Notes: a model not told the origin generated them from the letters alone. DNA of 33,006 nt from Haplomitrium mnioides (GCA_049999725.1 JBNGIS010033923.1:1-33006), one strand, 5' to 3'. Positions 19,650 to 30,295 are shown, counted from the stretch's first letter. Made by a program: numbers and translations.

Positions 19650-20140
19650 ATCTAATAATGGTTTGGAGTCCATGTGCACATAGGCTTGGAGTCTATGCGC
19701 ACATGAACTCTTGCAATCTTTGGCCCTTCAAGCTTTACATTCTTGTTTAGAGTCTATGTGTACACAAGCTTTTTNNNNNNNNNNGTGTACACAAGCTTTT
19801 TAGTTCTCGTTCGGAGTCTATGCGCACATGAGCTTTAAGGTTATTGTTCAGAGTCCATGCACACATAAGCCAAAGGGTTATCGTTCAAAGTCTATGCGTG
19901 CATAGGATTTAGGGTTCTTGTTTAGAATCTTGGCATGCCTAGGCTTTAGGTTCCAGTTCAAAGTCCATGCATGCATAACTTTATTGTTCTTGTTAAGAGT
20001 CTAAGCACGCATAGGTTTTGGGATTCTCGTTTGGAGTCTATGCGTGCATAAGCTTTAGGATTCTAGTTTGAAGTCTATGCTTGCATAGGATTTAAGAGTT
20101 ATGACGTTGAAATTCTGGTTCAAAGTCCGTACCCGACTAG
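19650..20140. repeat. Minisatellite array 5, about 37-bp period
   Basis: The units combine a GTTCTTGTTT-type spacer with a dyad of the form AGTCTATGCGTGCATAAGCTTT, period 36-37 bp. The dyad belongs to the same family as the other arrays but the spacer differs. An N gap interrupts it at 19775-19784. Confidence 0.85.
19775..19784. other. Assembly gap, 10 N, with duplicated edges
   Basis: GTGTACACAAGCTTTTT occurs directly before the gap (19758-19774) and again directly after it (19785-19801). It looks like two overlapping contig ends joined with a placeholder gap. Confidence 0.9.
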
Positions 20141-20482
20141 ACATCCACGTTTGCATATAAATTTTTTTCATAAAAAGATATATATTTAATTTAATTTTTG
20201 ATGAATTTAGTGTATTTACAATAGTGTGAGGTTTTAATAAAATATTTCAATAACCAAAATGCTTGTTTTCTAGGGTGTTCTCTGTAAAGAAAATTAAAAA
20301 ATATAATCTCAATGTAAAATACGCAATTTGTATTTCTAAAAAACAATTTTCTTTACAAAAAAAAGATCACAAACGTAAAATTGATGTTTTTCAATACCAA
20401 GTCACAAAAAATAATATTTTCGACTACTAAGTGAAACAAAAACTCAGTAGCGGTTCTTGGTTCAAAGTAGCGGCTACTGTAA
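20141..20482 (+). repeat. Right end of element copy 2
   Basis: An AT-rich tail ends with TTCTTGGTTCAAAGTAGCGG (about 20454-20473), the inverse of the left end at 12491-12510. The 50 bp before it resembles 20960-21010 (AAGTGAAACAAAAACTCAGT compared with AAGTGAAATAGAAACTTAGT). The two regions therefore share right-end sequence. Confidence 0.55.
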
Positions 20483-21034
20483 GAGTTTATGTTTGATTTT
20501 GATTGAAAGACACCATGCTTTGAAGATGTATTAAAAGTCTCTACGAGCATAAGTGTTCTTTTTTTATTTTCATCCTTTTCTTAGATAATTGGAAGTTAAA
20601 AGCATAGGTTTGAAGATTGTAGATAAAGATGTCAATGCTCGACTAAGCATAATCTTTTCTTTGAATCTATTTTCAGTAAATGTTTTAGGTTTTGATAAGT
20701 TTAATCTATTTTGAACATTGTTAAGAAATATTAAAATATGATTAGTGAAGTTGTAATATATTTTGTAAATATTCTGTCTCTTGATGTTTATCTTCTTAAA
20801 AGATAAAATTTTTAAAATCATTTTTTTGTTGAATGTTTAAAATAAAAATTTTTAATATTATAAATGCAAGAATCAAGCAAATCATAAGCTAAAAACATTT
20901 TCTTAGTAAACAAATTCACAAATGTCAAAAATTGTAATTATTGAAACTCAAATTTGAAAATCAATTTTCTTGAGCAAGAAGTGAAATAGAAACTTAGTAG
21001 TTGTTTCTTGTTCAAAGTAGCAGTTGTTTCATAT
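20483..21034 (+). repeat. Displaced right tail and end of copy 1
   Basis: An AT-rich tail ends in TTGTTCAAAGTAGCAGTTGTTT (about 21009-21030) and matches the right end of copy 2. It is the expected right end of copy 1 if copy 2 inserted into it. The copy 1 tail pieces (2037-2048, 8149-8336, 12172-12476, 20483-21034) add up to about 1.06 kb, close to the 1.02 kb between stop codon and right end in copy 2. Confidence 0.5.
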
Positions 21035-23020
21035 CTCTTGACTTTTTTTCAATTCCTTTTCTATAGTGACAAGACACAAATATGGTTGGGTATATTTGAC
21101 ACCGTGGGCAAGCAATGGTGGCTTGCGACAAAGCTTGCCTTGACATGGAATTTTGTAGGAGGTCTTTATAAGTAAAGAAGAGAAGAGAGATGATTTCTCC
21201 ACTTTCTTCTTTGCAATAGTGGGAAGACAACACCCTCTTTGAGGGATCAAACTTTGAAGAAACAAAGAGAAGAGAGGCAAGCCTCCCTTCTCATAGGACT
21301 CTACAAGTAAGGAAAAAGAGGCAGAGAGGAATGATTTTCTTTGATTTTCACCAACAACTTTTTCTTCGATATTTAGCACCATGTATATGAGTTGGCTTTG
21401 TTATTCTTGAAAGCACAATTCGAGCAGATACTGAGCTTGAAGAGCTCTGTATCGAGCCACCTTCTTATTTGTTGTCATTCGTTTTATGCTTTGAACTCCT
21501 TCATTGTTTTTGCTCACTTGCAACATTTGACGCTTTCGACGTTTTGTTTGTTACTTTGATATGCTTCAATATTTTCTTCTATGTTTAGCAGTAGAGCTTT
21601 ATCTTGATAGAACTTCATATAGCATTGCAGGTTTGAGCAATAGAGCATTCTCTATCTCTCTCTACTAAAACAATCTTGATATGCAATGCCAATAAACTTG
21701 AAGCTTTTAATCAACAACCCAAAACAAAAGATGAAATGTGATACAAAAGACAACATGTATAGCAATAAGAAGTCTTCAAGGGAGAAATAATGACATTGGT
21801 ATGTTTTGATAAAACTTTAAGATGCCACATCAAATATTGATGCAATTCACATTTTGTCTCTCTACACTTAAGCTCAGCACCATCTATTTTTTTGAGCAAT
21901 TTGAATATCTACTGCGGCCTTCTATTTTTGTTGAAGCTTCTTCAAGACACCATGAGCAGATTTTATCTAAAAGTTCTCTATTGAACACATTTAGAGCTCA
22001 AAGAGCTCTTTACTAAGCCATCTTTGCATTTGTTGTTATTCACTTTATGCTTTGACCTCATTCAACATTTTACTCACCTACAATATTATAGGCTTTTGGT
22101 TCTTTGTTTGCTGATTTGACCTTTTTCAACATTTTCTTCTATATTCATGAGCAATGTTGTCATCTATATTGAATATTAGGCACATCAATTGACTTTGTTA
22201 TTCTACATAGCGCAATTTGAGTACATTTTGAGCTTGAAGAGTTGTTTATGAAGCATATTTGTACATTTTTAGCTTGGAGAGCTCATTATCAAGAAAATTT
22301 TGAGCTTCTTTGAGTATGTTTACCTACTTCTTTGGGCATTCTCTATGTATTATTTGTTTTATGCTTCAACTTGCTTCAATATTTTCTTCTATAATTAGTA
22401 CTAAGTAATTGCGGTTCCTTCCTATGACTGAGGTTCTACTTCAACTTGCATCATCAATTTTTCCAAATTTTTTTTCTTGTTTGACCTACATCATTGATTT
22501 CTCCTATTGTGCTTTAACTTACATCAATACTTTGTAGACCTTCATTGACTTCTTCCATTTTGCGTTCTTTCTTCTCACACAAGCTTGCAAAGATCTCTTT
22601 TTATAAGCTAATGTTTCTAATTGTCTTTGAGTTACTTTGTATGAGAAATCTTTCCTTATTTGTTGCTTCTTCGAGCATTTATTTGAGCTAATTGATTCTT
22701 ATTATACTCATTCAAGCAGATTTTGAACATGTTTTGAGCAGATTTTGGAGCCTCTTTGAGTCACTTTCTGTTTTTTACTATTGCTTTAGGAAGTTGTTTT
22801 GAAACGCTTGTTTGATGCCTCAACACTTTTTTTTCTGTTTTTAGAAAGCATGCACAATGAATTTCAAGCTCGTATATAAATCTATCTCTATAGCAAGAAA
22901 TTTCTTGAATAAAATGCTTATAGACTTTATAAAATATTAAAACTTAAACTACAATTTAAGTTGAAAGCATACTATAAACAATAGAATAGAGAAACATTTT
23001 TTTCATAAATAAAATCATAA
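21035..23020. repeat. AT-rich region with degenerate internal repeats, no gene seen
   Basis: Phrases recur in loose form. GACTTTGTTATTCT with a GAGCTTGAAGAG segment is seen near 21395-21450 and 22190-22245. TTTTATGCTTTGACCTC-like sequence occurs near 21485 and 22045. CAATATTTTCTTCTAT-like sequence occurs near 21570, 22130 and 22375. The units are several hundred bp and heavily diverged. No reading frame is convincing. Origin unknown; the end near 22900-23020 resembles the flank at 14150-14340. Confidence 0.4.
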
Positions 23021-23026
23021 ATGGCT

Positions 23027-23178
23027 TCAATCATTAGTCTCTATTTCTTTGGATTTAGTGTCAGAATTTTCATCAAGATTCTCATGGTCTTTTTTAGTGT
23101 TGATCACGTTGATTCATTCTCTTTCAAATACTTTAGAATTGATTGCTTTTTATCTTTCATATTCAAATACACAAAAAG
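23027..23178 (-). pseudogene. C-terminal fragment of the minus-strand element gene (copy 3)
   Basis: The minus strand gives a short protein ending at a TGA (23027-23029). It aligns over about 48 residues with the C-terminus encoded at 14347-14490: both have V-I-N-T followed by N-L-D-E and an E-T-x-D ending. Two in-frame stops are present. Homology stops abruptly at about 23178, where minisatellite array 6 begins. Confidence 0.6.
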
Positions 23179-23500
23179 TTCATGCATACATAGAAAAGAA
23201 GTTGAAGCACATTTGGACTATGGAAATCAAAGCACCAAGTCTATACGCACATGAACTAGAGAAGTTTATGTGTATATAGACTCAAGAAATCCACACACAA
23301 CGTCTGTGCACGCATGGACAACGTAAATCCATGCATACATTGACTATAGAAGTCCATACATATTGTCTTTGGGTGATACACAAAGGCATTTCATGCACAC
23401 ATGAACTTTGGAAATCCTTGCAAGCTTGGATTTTTCAATTCCCGGAGTGCTTGGACAAGGGTAGTTCATCTATGCATGGATTATGGAAGTACATCTATAC
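23165..23500. repeat. Minisatellite array 6 (dyad-core family)
   Basis: These are diverged units of about 24-25 bp such as AAATCCATGCATACATTGACTATAG. The array starts where homology to the minus-strand gene ends and is cut on its right by the Gypsy LTR at 23503. Confidence 0.75.
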
Positions 23501-23502
23501 GT

Positions 23503-25277
23503 TGTCGTGTTGTGGTTCGGTTAATGTGTAAAAAAGTAACAAAAGAATGGAGAACAGTAATCTTCTTACCATAGTTAAATTCAGAGAAAATCATAGAAGT
23601 AGCAGCAAAGCACTTTTCGAGAACCTTCTAGAAGAAAAAAATTAGTATATGTCAGTACTACGTAGAAGATGCTATGGATATAGTGGGTAGCGAAGGGGTC
23701 ATCCTATTGGCTCTTTGAGGATTCTCTGAATCGTAGTCAAAGATATTGTGAAGATAAAAGAAGAGCGAAGAGGTAGAAAGAGATTATTGAGGGGAAAAAC
23801 ATTGAGGGAGATTGAGATATCATTGAGAGATTAGTGCGAAATCATTAAGAGATACATTGAGGGAGTTCAAAGGGGTAATAGATCTATCAAAGCGAGGAGG
23901 TTCGACGGTGGAGTTCAAGTCGCTTATGGGTCAAGAAATATACAATGGATAGAGGATTGTATACTGCTCCTAACTTTCCTCTTCCAAATCCTTTCTTTGT
24001 TGGTTTGCGCATTATTCCTCGAGATCATTTTCGGTAGTGGATTGTCTATCACTTCGGTGATAATTTCTTGAATTCGGTTATGAACTCACATATTCCAGTA
24101 CTATTGCCCATTATCATCTATGGGGAGCGATGGGATCTCACGATTTACATTCTGACCTGATTTGGAGTGGAGTTTTCTTGGGTCTTCTACAAGAGATATG
24201 TTGGGTAAATGGTGAATAGTCGACGAAGAATGTTCGAGTGACTTCATCAACTTATCAAATGATCAAGGGACAAAAATTTCTCTGCTATTTCTACCTTATT
24301 TTTACTCTGTTCTACAAAGGAATTTATTTAGATTTGTTCTTATAACAAGTAAAAGGGGAGTTAACTTTCTCTTAGTAAAAACCCTAAAAGGAAGAAAAGA
24401 AGGAGTTCAGTTTCATGAAGATTCAAGGATTTTTCAGGGGAGTAGAGGTTCAAGCAGGGCAAAGATCAAAATCTCACAAAGAATAGCATCCCTTTGCACA
24501 AAATTTTGAGTCATTTGGAGATCTACACACATACTTATGGGCAATTGAAGACGAAGGGGTTGAATTGAAGATAGGTTTACATTTTGGGTGATTGCGACGT
24601 TGTTACGACAATTCTGGGAGAAAACAGAGTACCATTGAAAAGCTCACAACAAGGGCTGTATTTTACATCAAATTGCAATGCATTTGGAATTGTGGTCGAT
24701 TTGTGAAAGCTGATTGAAGTTGAAAAAACATTCTTGAGGTTCTTCGAAATCATTTTTCCTTTTGACATTGGATTTATAACTTGTTTGTGTATACCAAGAG
24801 TAGTATAGAAACTGAAACTTTGTGGAAGACTAGAGTGGAGTGTGAAGAAGCTCTCTACAAAATTTCGTGTCAAGATCATTTGAATCAAAAGAGTTATTAC
24901 TTGGGAAGATTTATGAGTGTTGGTTTTTTGGTCTTTTAAACAACAATTGAGTTTCTGATTGTGGAGAGCATTTTGCTGTGCATTTCTCACTGAAAATTTG
25001 CACATAGCTTTTCTAGGCAATTTGAATTCCAGACTGAGAGTTATAGATTAAAAAAATCAGTAGACTTTACATTATCCTTGCAAAAAAGAGTACAAAGGAA
25101 GGGAAATTTGCTTACCTTCGCTTTGTTTGAGAAGAGTTGAAGCCACAAAGGCACTCAATCTCCACTATCTTTGCTTCATTTCAGAATTGCAGACATCAAG
25201 GCTTCTACCTTTCACACAACCTTCTCCATAACCATATACTCTGTGTATTCCCAGACCTAGATTACGGCCACGCGACA
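23503..25277 (+). repeat. Left (5') LTR of Gypsy element, 1775 bp
   Basis: It starts TGTCG and ends CGACA, a perfect inverted pair. It is a direct repeat of 30360-32004; the last part (25146-25277) has no partner in the window because the right LTR is truncated. Short open frames inside it have no support as genes. Confidence 0.9.
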
Positions 25278-25279
25278 GT

Positions 25280-25297
25280 TGGTGAACCTAATGTGAA
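25280..25297 (+). other. Candidate primer-binding site of Gypsy element
   Basis: TGGTGAACCTAATGTGAA begins two bases after the LTR end and starts with TGG, as required for pairing with a tRNA 3' CCA. I cannot assign the tRNA. It is not the usual TGGCGCC-type site. Confidence 0.4.
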
Positions 25298-25344
25298 CCT
25301 CTAGGGTGGAGAGTGTGTGAAACTTTAGAGGCATTAGAAATCAG

Positions 25345-26515
25345 TATGGGTTCTTCTGGTTAAAAGACTCCAATGTTGCAATTAGACCCTCCGACTGCGC
25401 AAATATTCCAAGCATTTTCTCTTTTTATACAACAACGACAAGCTTCTGACCGAAAAGAAGCAATGGTTACGAGAGCTCTACAATCTGTTGTTGGATTGCT
25501 GGACCAATTTTGGAACTTTATTGAGTTCCATCTCTTGAGCATAGTGTTTCAGATATTTGGAGATATTTCTCTCATCAAATTGAGATATGATTCAAACTTT
25601 TGAGTTAGCTGTTGTATCAAAGTCAAGAGGATGTGTGAAGGAGCTTATCCGAGTGTATAAGGTGACTAGAAGAGCTTTTCTCTCCAACTAAAGGAAGAAT
25701 ATTCACTGGAGGATGCTGATAGAGTGACTAAAAATTCATTCATCAAATAGATGAATCAAACAAACAAAGGTTTGGTTGCTACGAAGCTTTTTTGAGAGTT
25801 TGAGAGGCAATTTTCCCAATTGTCTTATATGGAGAAATTGACTCTAGAGAAGGAGTTCCTACAGCCAGCAAATGATAATATGCAAATATAATTGGAGTTA
25901 CTTTTAGAAGATAGAACCAAAGATAATGGCTTGACTTTTGATTGGAAGGGAATTTTGGAGGCAGTAAGTGTATTAACCAAGAGGGAGTCCAGAAGAGGCA
26001 AGGTGGTGGTGGGGCATGATGTGAGACCACCACCCATCACAGTACCTTGTAAACATCTAATTGCTCCTACTCTTTCTGCTAGTTCTATGCCTCCTACTCA
26101 TCTTCTTACTATTGCTCCACAAAGAGATGCAGTGGAGGAGCCAGTCAAGGGCATGAAGGATCTGCAAATTAAATTTGCAAATTTAGAAAGGAAAAAGGAG
26201 AAAAGCAACAATCAGCCTGCCAAAAAACCAGGGTATTTTCAACGATGTATATGGTGTGATAGCACCAAACACTCAAGAAAAGAGTGTGGAGACTTTACTC
26301 ATTCTATTCACTTTGGAGTTATCTATTGGAAGGAGGGCAAGATTGCTCTCAAAGATACAGGTGAGATCCTCAAAACCAATTTTGGAAAGGGAGGAATGAA
26401 GGGAGTTGTTGAAGAGTACTTACAGAGACTTGCTAGTACGCAAGTAGAGGCTGCCACATATGGAATTGAGGTGGAGCGGGATTTTACCAAACATATGGAA
26501 ACCAGTGGGTTGTGA
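25345..26515 (+). pseudogene. Gypsy gag with zinc knuckle, broken
   Basis: The first part (about 25345-25600) has an early stop and frame changes. The frame from 25892 to the TGA at 26513-26515 is open for over 200 codons. It encodes a P/T-rich linker, a charged segment and a CCHC zinc knuckle, C-I-W-C-D-S-T-K-H-S-R-K-E-C (26246-26287, CX2CX4HX4C). It would coat genomic RNA and form the particle. Confidence 0.85.
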
Positions 26516-27523
26516 TATTGTGCTCTGTCTGCAATGAAGGGAGGCAACACAAAAAGAGAGGATTTGTTGAAGGTTGCCACCTCTATTAGAACTGCTACTG
26601 GATGGGATGATCTAGTAGACACTCTTTCGGTACATGCCTACATTGCGAAAAATCAGCATGAGGTACTTGTAGAAGAGAAAAGAAGGAGAGAAGAAGTAGG
26701 TACCAATGACAAGAGGCTAGCTTCAAAGAGGCCACAAAGGGGAGAAAAAACACATCCTTCACGAGAGGAACATATGGAAGATGTTTTACCTTCTACTTTG
26801 GAGAAGAGAAAAACCAAAGAGAAAGAAAAGGCTCCAGCATACAAGCTGCAATATGATATTGAGGCAGCTATAGACCTGAGAGGAGTATTGGAAGAGAGGG
26901 TACTCAATGCAAAGATTGAGTTTACCTTAAGAGAAATTCTTGACATTGCAAAGAAGGAATTCCACGATGTGATTATTAATACTATCAAGAGGAAGAGACA
27001 ATTGGTAGGGGAGACAGCAATGACCAATGCTCTTGAGACAAGAGTCACCAAGGAAGAGGAGCTAGAATTAGCTCAATGCTGCACCAATCACAAGGTGCGA
27101 TTGGATCAAGAGGATGAGAAATCTTCGAGTCATTATTCAAGGACTCGAGCTACCACTGAGACTATTGTAAAGATTGGAGACTTGCCAGATCTAGTGATTG
27201 CACTAATTGATCATGGATCAGAGATTAATCTTGTCTCTAAAGATATCTACTAGCAAGGCAAGTGGCCGATTGATACCAATCACGGGTGGGTGATTCAGGT
27301 AGCCAACAACACGCGAGGAGAGCTTTTTGAGGCATGTCTAGATGTGAGAGTGAAGGTAGGAGATGTGGTCACAAAGCATATCTTCTTTGTACAACAAGGC
27401 ACTTCTTACCTAATTATCCTTAGGCAGTCTTATATTACAACTACAAGGATGGAGACAAAAGTATTGGATGATGGATCTGCATATGCACGGGTGAGAAGTC
27501 AGGATGGGAGGAAGGTGGTATAG
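26516..27523 (+). pseudogene. Gypsy gag-pol linker and retropepsin-like protease, broken
   Basis: The frame is the same as gag after the TGA at 26513, and is read through to 27523 with one further TAG at about 27251-27253. A long charged K/E/R-rich region (26690-27120) precedes the protease. The active site reads A-L-I-D-H-G-S-E-I-N (Asp codon 27209-27211). The usual D-T/S-G is D-H-G, so a residue next to the catalytic Asp is changed. Hydrophobic segments with F-F-V and Y-L-I-I-L follow, as in retropepsins. Confidence 0.75.
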
Positions 27524-27559
27524 TTTCTAACTGTCCATGCAAACCATGAGAGGAATCGA

Positions 27560-28197
27560 GATAGCTTGAGAAACTATTTTGGAGCCATCCTTTGGTCCAT
27601 ATTCTAGGTGATGGTTTATAGTGCCTAAGAAAAGTGGGGCACTACGATTTATTCAAGATATGTAGCCAATAAATCAAGTTACCATCCGAAATACAAGGTG
27701 GGACCAATTGTTGGAGAGTTTGTAGAAGCATTTTCTAGAAGAGCAATCTATTCTATGGATGATCTCTGCTCTGGTTATGACCAATTCCTGCTTGCTGAAG
27801 GGAGTATGGATATAACAACTATGAGGACACCATTGGGTTTATTGAGAATGTGCACTTTACCTCAAGGTGCTACAAACTCTGTAGCACATATGATGAATGG
27901 GATGAATAAGGTTTTGAAAGAATTTATCCCAAAAAAGATCATGCCAGTTCTTGATGACATTCCATTCAAAAGATGTATAGAAGAAGACAAGAATGAAGCT
28001 TTGGATGAGAGGAGGTGCCAAAAATTTGTTATGGATCATATTTTGGATTGTGACCAGATTTTAAAAAGGCTAGAAGAGGTACATCTGACCTTATTAGGGG
28101 TGAAATCGTCTTTGAGAGTTCATGAAGTTGTGATTTTTGGGCACTTATGGGGCTCGTTTGGCCAAAAACCTGATCAAAAGAAAATTGATGCCATTTA
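27560..28197 (+). pseudogene. Gypsy reverse transcriptase, broken
   Basis: Near 27615-27690 a shifted frame has W-F-I-V-P-K-K-S-G-A-L-R-F-I-Q-D, the RT N-terminal signature. From 27698 the frame has Y-S-M-D-D-L-x-S-G-Y-D-Q-F, then R-T-P-L-G-L and L-P-Q-G-A-T-N-S, then V-L-D-D-I (about 27947-27961), which is the catalytic Y/F-x-D-D box. It differs from most elements in having V-L-D-D. At least two frame changes (near 27600 and 27700) and several stops break the domain. Confidence 0.88.
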
Positions 28198-28915
28198 GTG
28201 ACTAAAGAATACATGTTGCTTAGCTATGTACACAAATTTCTAGGGGCATGTGTTTTCTACCCTGTGTGGATCCCTCATTTTGCACATGTGGCAGATCCTT
28301 TGTATGATTTGTTGCACAAAGGAAAGGAGTTTCGGTGGGAAAACATCCATACAAAAGTTGTGCAAAAGCTGAGGAAATTATTATCTTCTCAACTTGTCCT
28401 TCGAAGAGTGAGTTATGAAAATGAAAGGCCTATGATATTGACTGTAGATACCAGCCCTATTGCTATAGGCTGGACAATCAGGCAAGATGATGTAGAAGGA
28501 AACCGATTTGCAATTCGGTTTGGAGCCAAAGTGTTGAGCAAACGACAAAGAAGTTATCCGCATGTAAAGAGAGAGTTATGGGAGCTGGTAGTAGCTATGA
28601 AAGCTGAGAAAGAATACTTGATTAGAGCACCATTGATTGTGGAAACAGATTGCTTACCTTTGTTGGGGATGATTATCAATTGCAACACGTCTGATATTGC
28701 CATGTTGCGGTGGATTGCTTAAATCAAGTTATTAAATCTATAATTCAAGCATATAGCGGGGAAGGATAATCCAATGGCAGATATGCTCTCTCGAGATCGA
28801 TATGAGCAAGCAGAGGAGATGATTGAGGATATTGATGATGTTGGAACTGAATTTTATTCACGTGCACAAAAAGGAGATAATGAGCAAAAAAGAGCCATTC
28901 ATGGAAGAGTTGTAT
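28198..28915 (+). pseudogene. Gypsy RT connection and RNase H, broken
   Basis: It contains the A-D-P-L-Y-D-L-L-x-K-G-x-x-F-x-W segment that precedes Gypsy RNase H. The RNase H follows: L-T-V-D-T-S (first Asp), R-E-L-W-E-L (Glu), V-E-T-D-C (second Asp), and, after a stop at about 28720-28722, A-G-K-D-N-P-M-A-D-M-L-S-R with the last acidic residue. The four catalytic positions are present but not in one open frame. Confidence 0.85.
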
Positions 28916-29041
28916 GAAGAAGAGCAGCTAGATATTGGCCATTATTTGAGTACCTTGAAAAGGAAACCAGAATGGAATAAAGCTTAGTTTAAGCAAGTGA
29001 GGCAAAAATCCTACAATTATCTACTAGCAAGAGGCTACTTA

Positions 29042-30295
29042 TGAAAGAGAGTGAAAAAGAGCCATAAGATACCAAGAAGGGTGGTGTGCGAGAAAGAGGT
29101 ACAAACCAAATTGCTCAATGATTTTCATAGTAGTTTATGGGTTGGACATAGAGAAATCTATGGGATTTATACCAAATTAAAGGAAAAATATTGGTGGAGA
29201 AATATGTATAGGGATGTGGTTGCATTTGTTGAGTCTTGTTAGATCTACCAGATGTATTTTGAGATTCGACATAGAGATGGGTTACATCCAACCTATCCAC
29301 TTGCTTTATATTATAAAATGGTAGTGGATCTAGTTGCTATGCCTTTTGGGGTGTGGCAAATGAAATATTTGGTCCTAGCAAGAGAATATTTATTCAATCA
29401 AGTGGAGGGAAGAGCACTGAGAACCAAGGCAACAGAGAATGTCTGTTGGTTCTTACTGGAGGATGTGGTTTCCAGATATGGTTGTGTGGGTAAGATCACA
29501 GCTGATAGAGGAGAATTAAACACTCATGAAGCTAGAGATTTCTTTCAGAGATAAGGGATTAAGCTTGCTCTCACTACAACATATAATCCTAAAGGAAATG
29601 CTAAGGGTGAGCGTGGGCATCCTCTTATTGTCAAAACTCTTGTCAGAGCATGTAGAAGGAAAGTAGGTGAATGGCCAAGGTTGCTCCTATTTGCACTTTG
29701 GGATGACAAGACTACTCATAGCTCAGTGACTGGTTATATACCAGTTGAGTTGATGCAAGGGCATAAACCTATCATGCCTATTGAGGAGACTATCTTGAGT
29801 TGGAGTGTCTTACCTTGGCAAGATCAAATCTCAAGAGAAGAGCTTCTTGCACTGCGAATTCAACAATTAGAGAGGAGGCATGAGGACATCCAGCTAGCAG
29901 TGGAAAGGCTGAAAAAGTCAAGGCTGAAAAACAAAGAAAGATTTGATCAACAACATAGATTGAAGGCACAAGAGCTACAAGAAGGAGATTGGGTAATGGT
30001 ATATGACAATAGCTTGGACAACCAGCATAGTACTATTCGAAAGTTCTCTAAACGTTGGTTTGGACCATATGTCACTGTGGTGATTGTGCATGACAATGCC
30101 ACATATTCATTGAGAGAGTTGGATGGAACTTTACTCAAAGTTCCAATTGCATATAAGAGGATGAAATTATTCAAGCAACGAGACCAAGAAAATGTTTTGG
30201 AGGAGATTGGAGCTTATGTGCCAATGCTTGAAGAGAAAGCTAATCTAGATCAGCAAGAGGAAGAGTTCACTCAAGAAGAAGAGGAAACTATTTGA
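29042..30295 (+). pseudogene. Gypsy integrase with GPY/F-like C-terminus, broken
   Basis: The segments 29051-29242, 29252-29554 and 29681-30295 share one frame. The N-terminal zinc-binding His pair is visible (F-H-S-S-L-W-V-G-H), while the Cys pair is spoiled by a stop. The catalytic core has Asp at 29327, Asp at 29504 and Glu at 29609, with the D-to-E spacing close to the usual D35E. The C-terminal part has R-W-F-G-P-Y-V (GPY/F-type), a coiled region before it and an acidic tail. No chromodomain is seen. Stops at 29243 and 29552 interrupt it. Confidence 0.88.

Larger units (their letters stand above)
12477..20482 (+). mobile_element. DNA-transposon-like element copy 2 carrying ParB/methyltransferase gene
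   Basis: The proposed element is about 8.0 kb. Its left end has CCGCTACTTTGAAC (12491-12504) and its right end has GTTCAAAGTAGCGG (20460-20473). Each lies in a longer inverted match, TTCTTGGTTCAAAGTAGCGG on the right strand sense. Between the ends lie two head-to-head genes: minus strand at 14347-15148 and plus strand at about 15606-19466. There are also four minisatellite arrays and two assembly gaps. No transposase could be named, so the transposon class is open. Exact ends are uncertain. A 9-bp flank pair (GAGTATATG and GAGTTTATG, eight of nine equal) would place them at 12477 and 20482. Confidence 0.5.

Noticed and set aside
13373-20140. CRISPR-like array of short dyad repeats
   Set aside because: There are no unique spacers of constant length and no cas genes, and the context is a plant nuclear genome. 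These are ordinary tandem repeats with a palindromic core.
24577-25020. 147-codon minus-strand frame in the Gypsy LTR, partly repeated at 31665-31865
   Set aside because: It lies in LTR sequence. The matching region of the right LTR breaks the frame, so it is not conserved as a protein.
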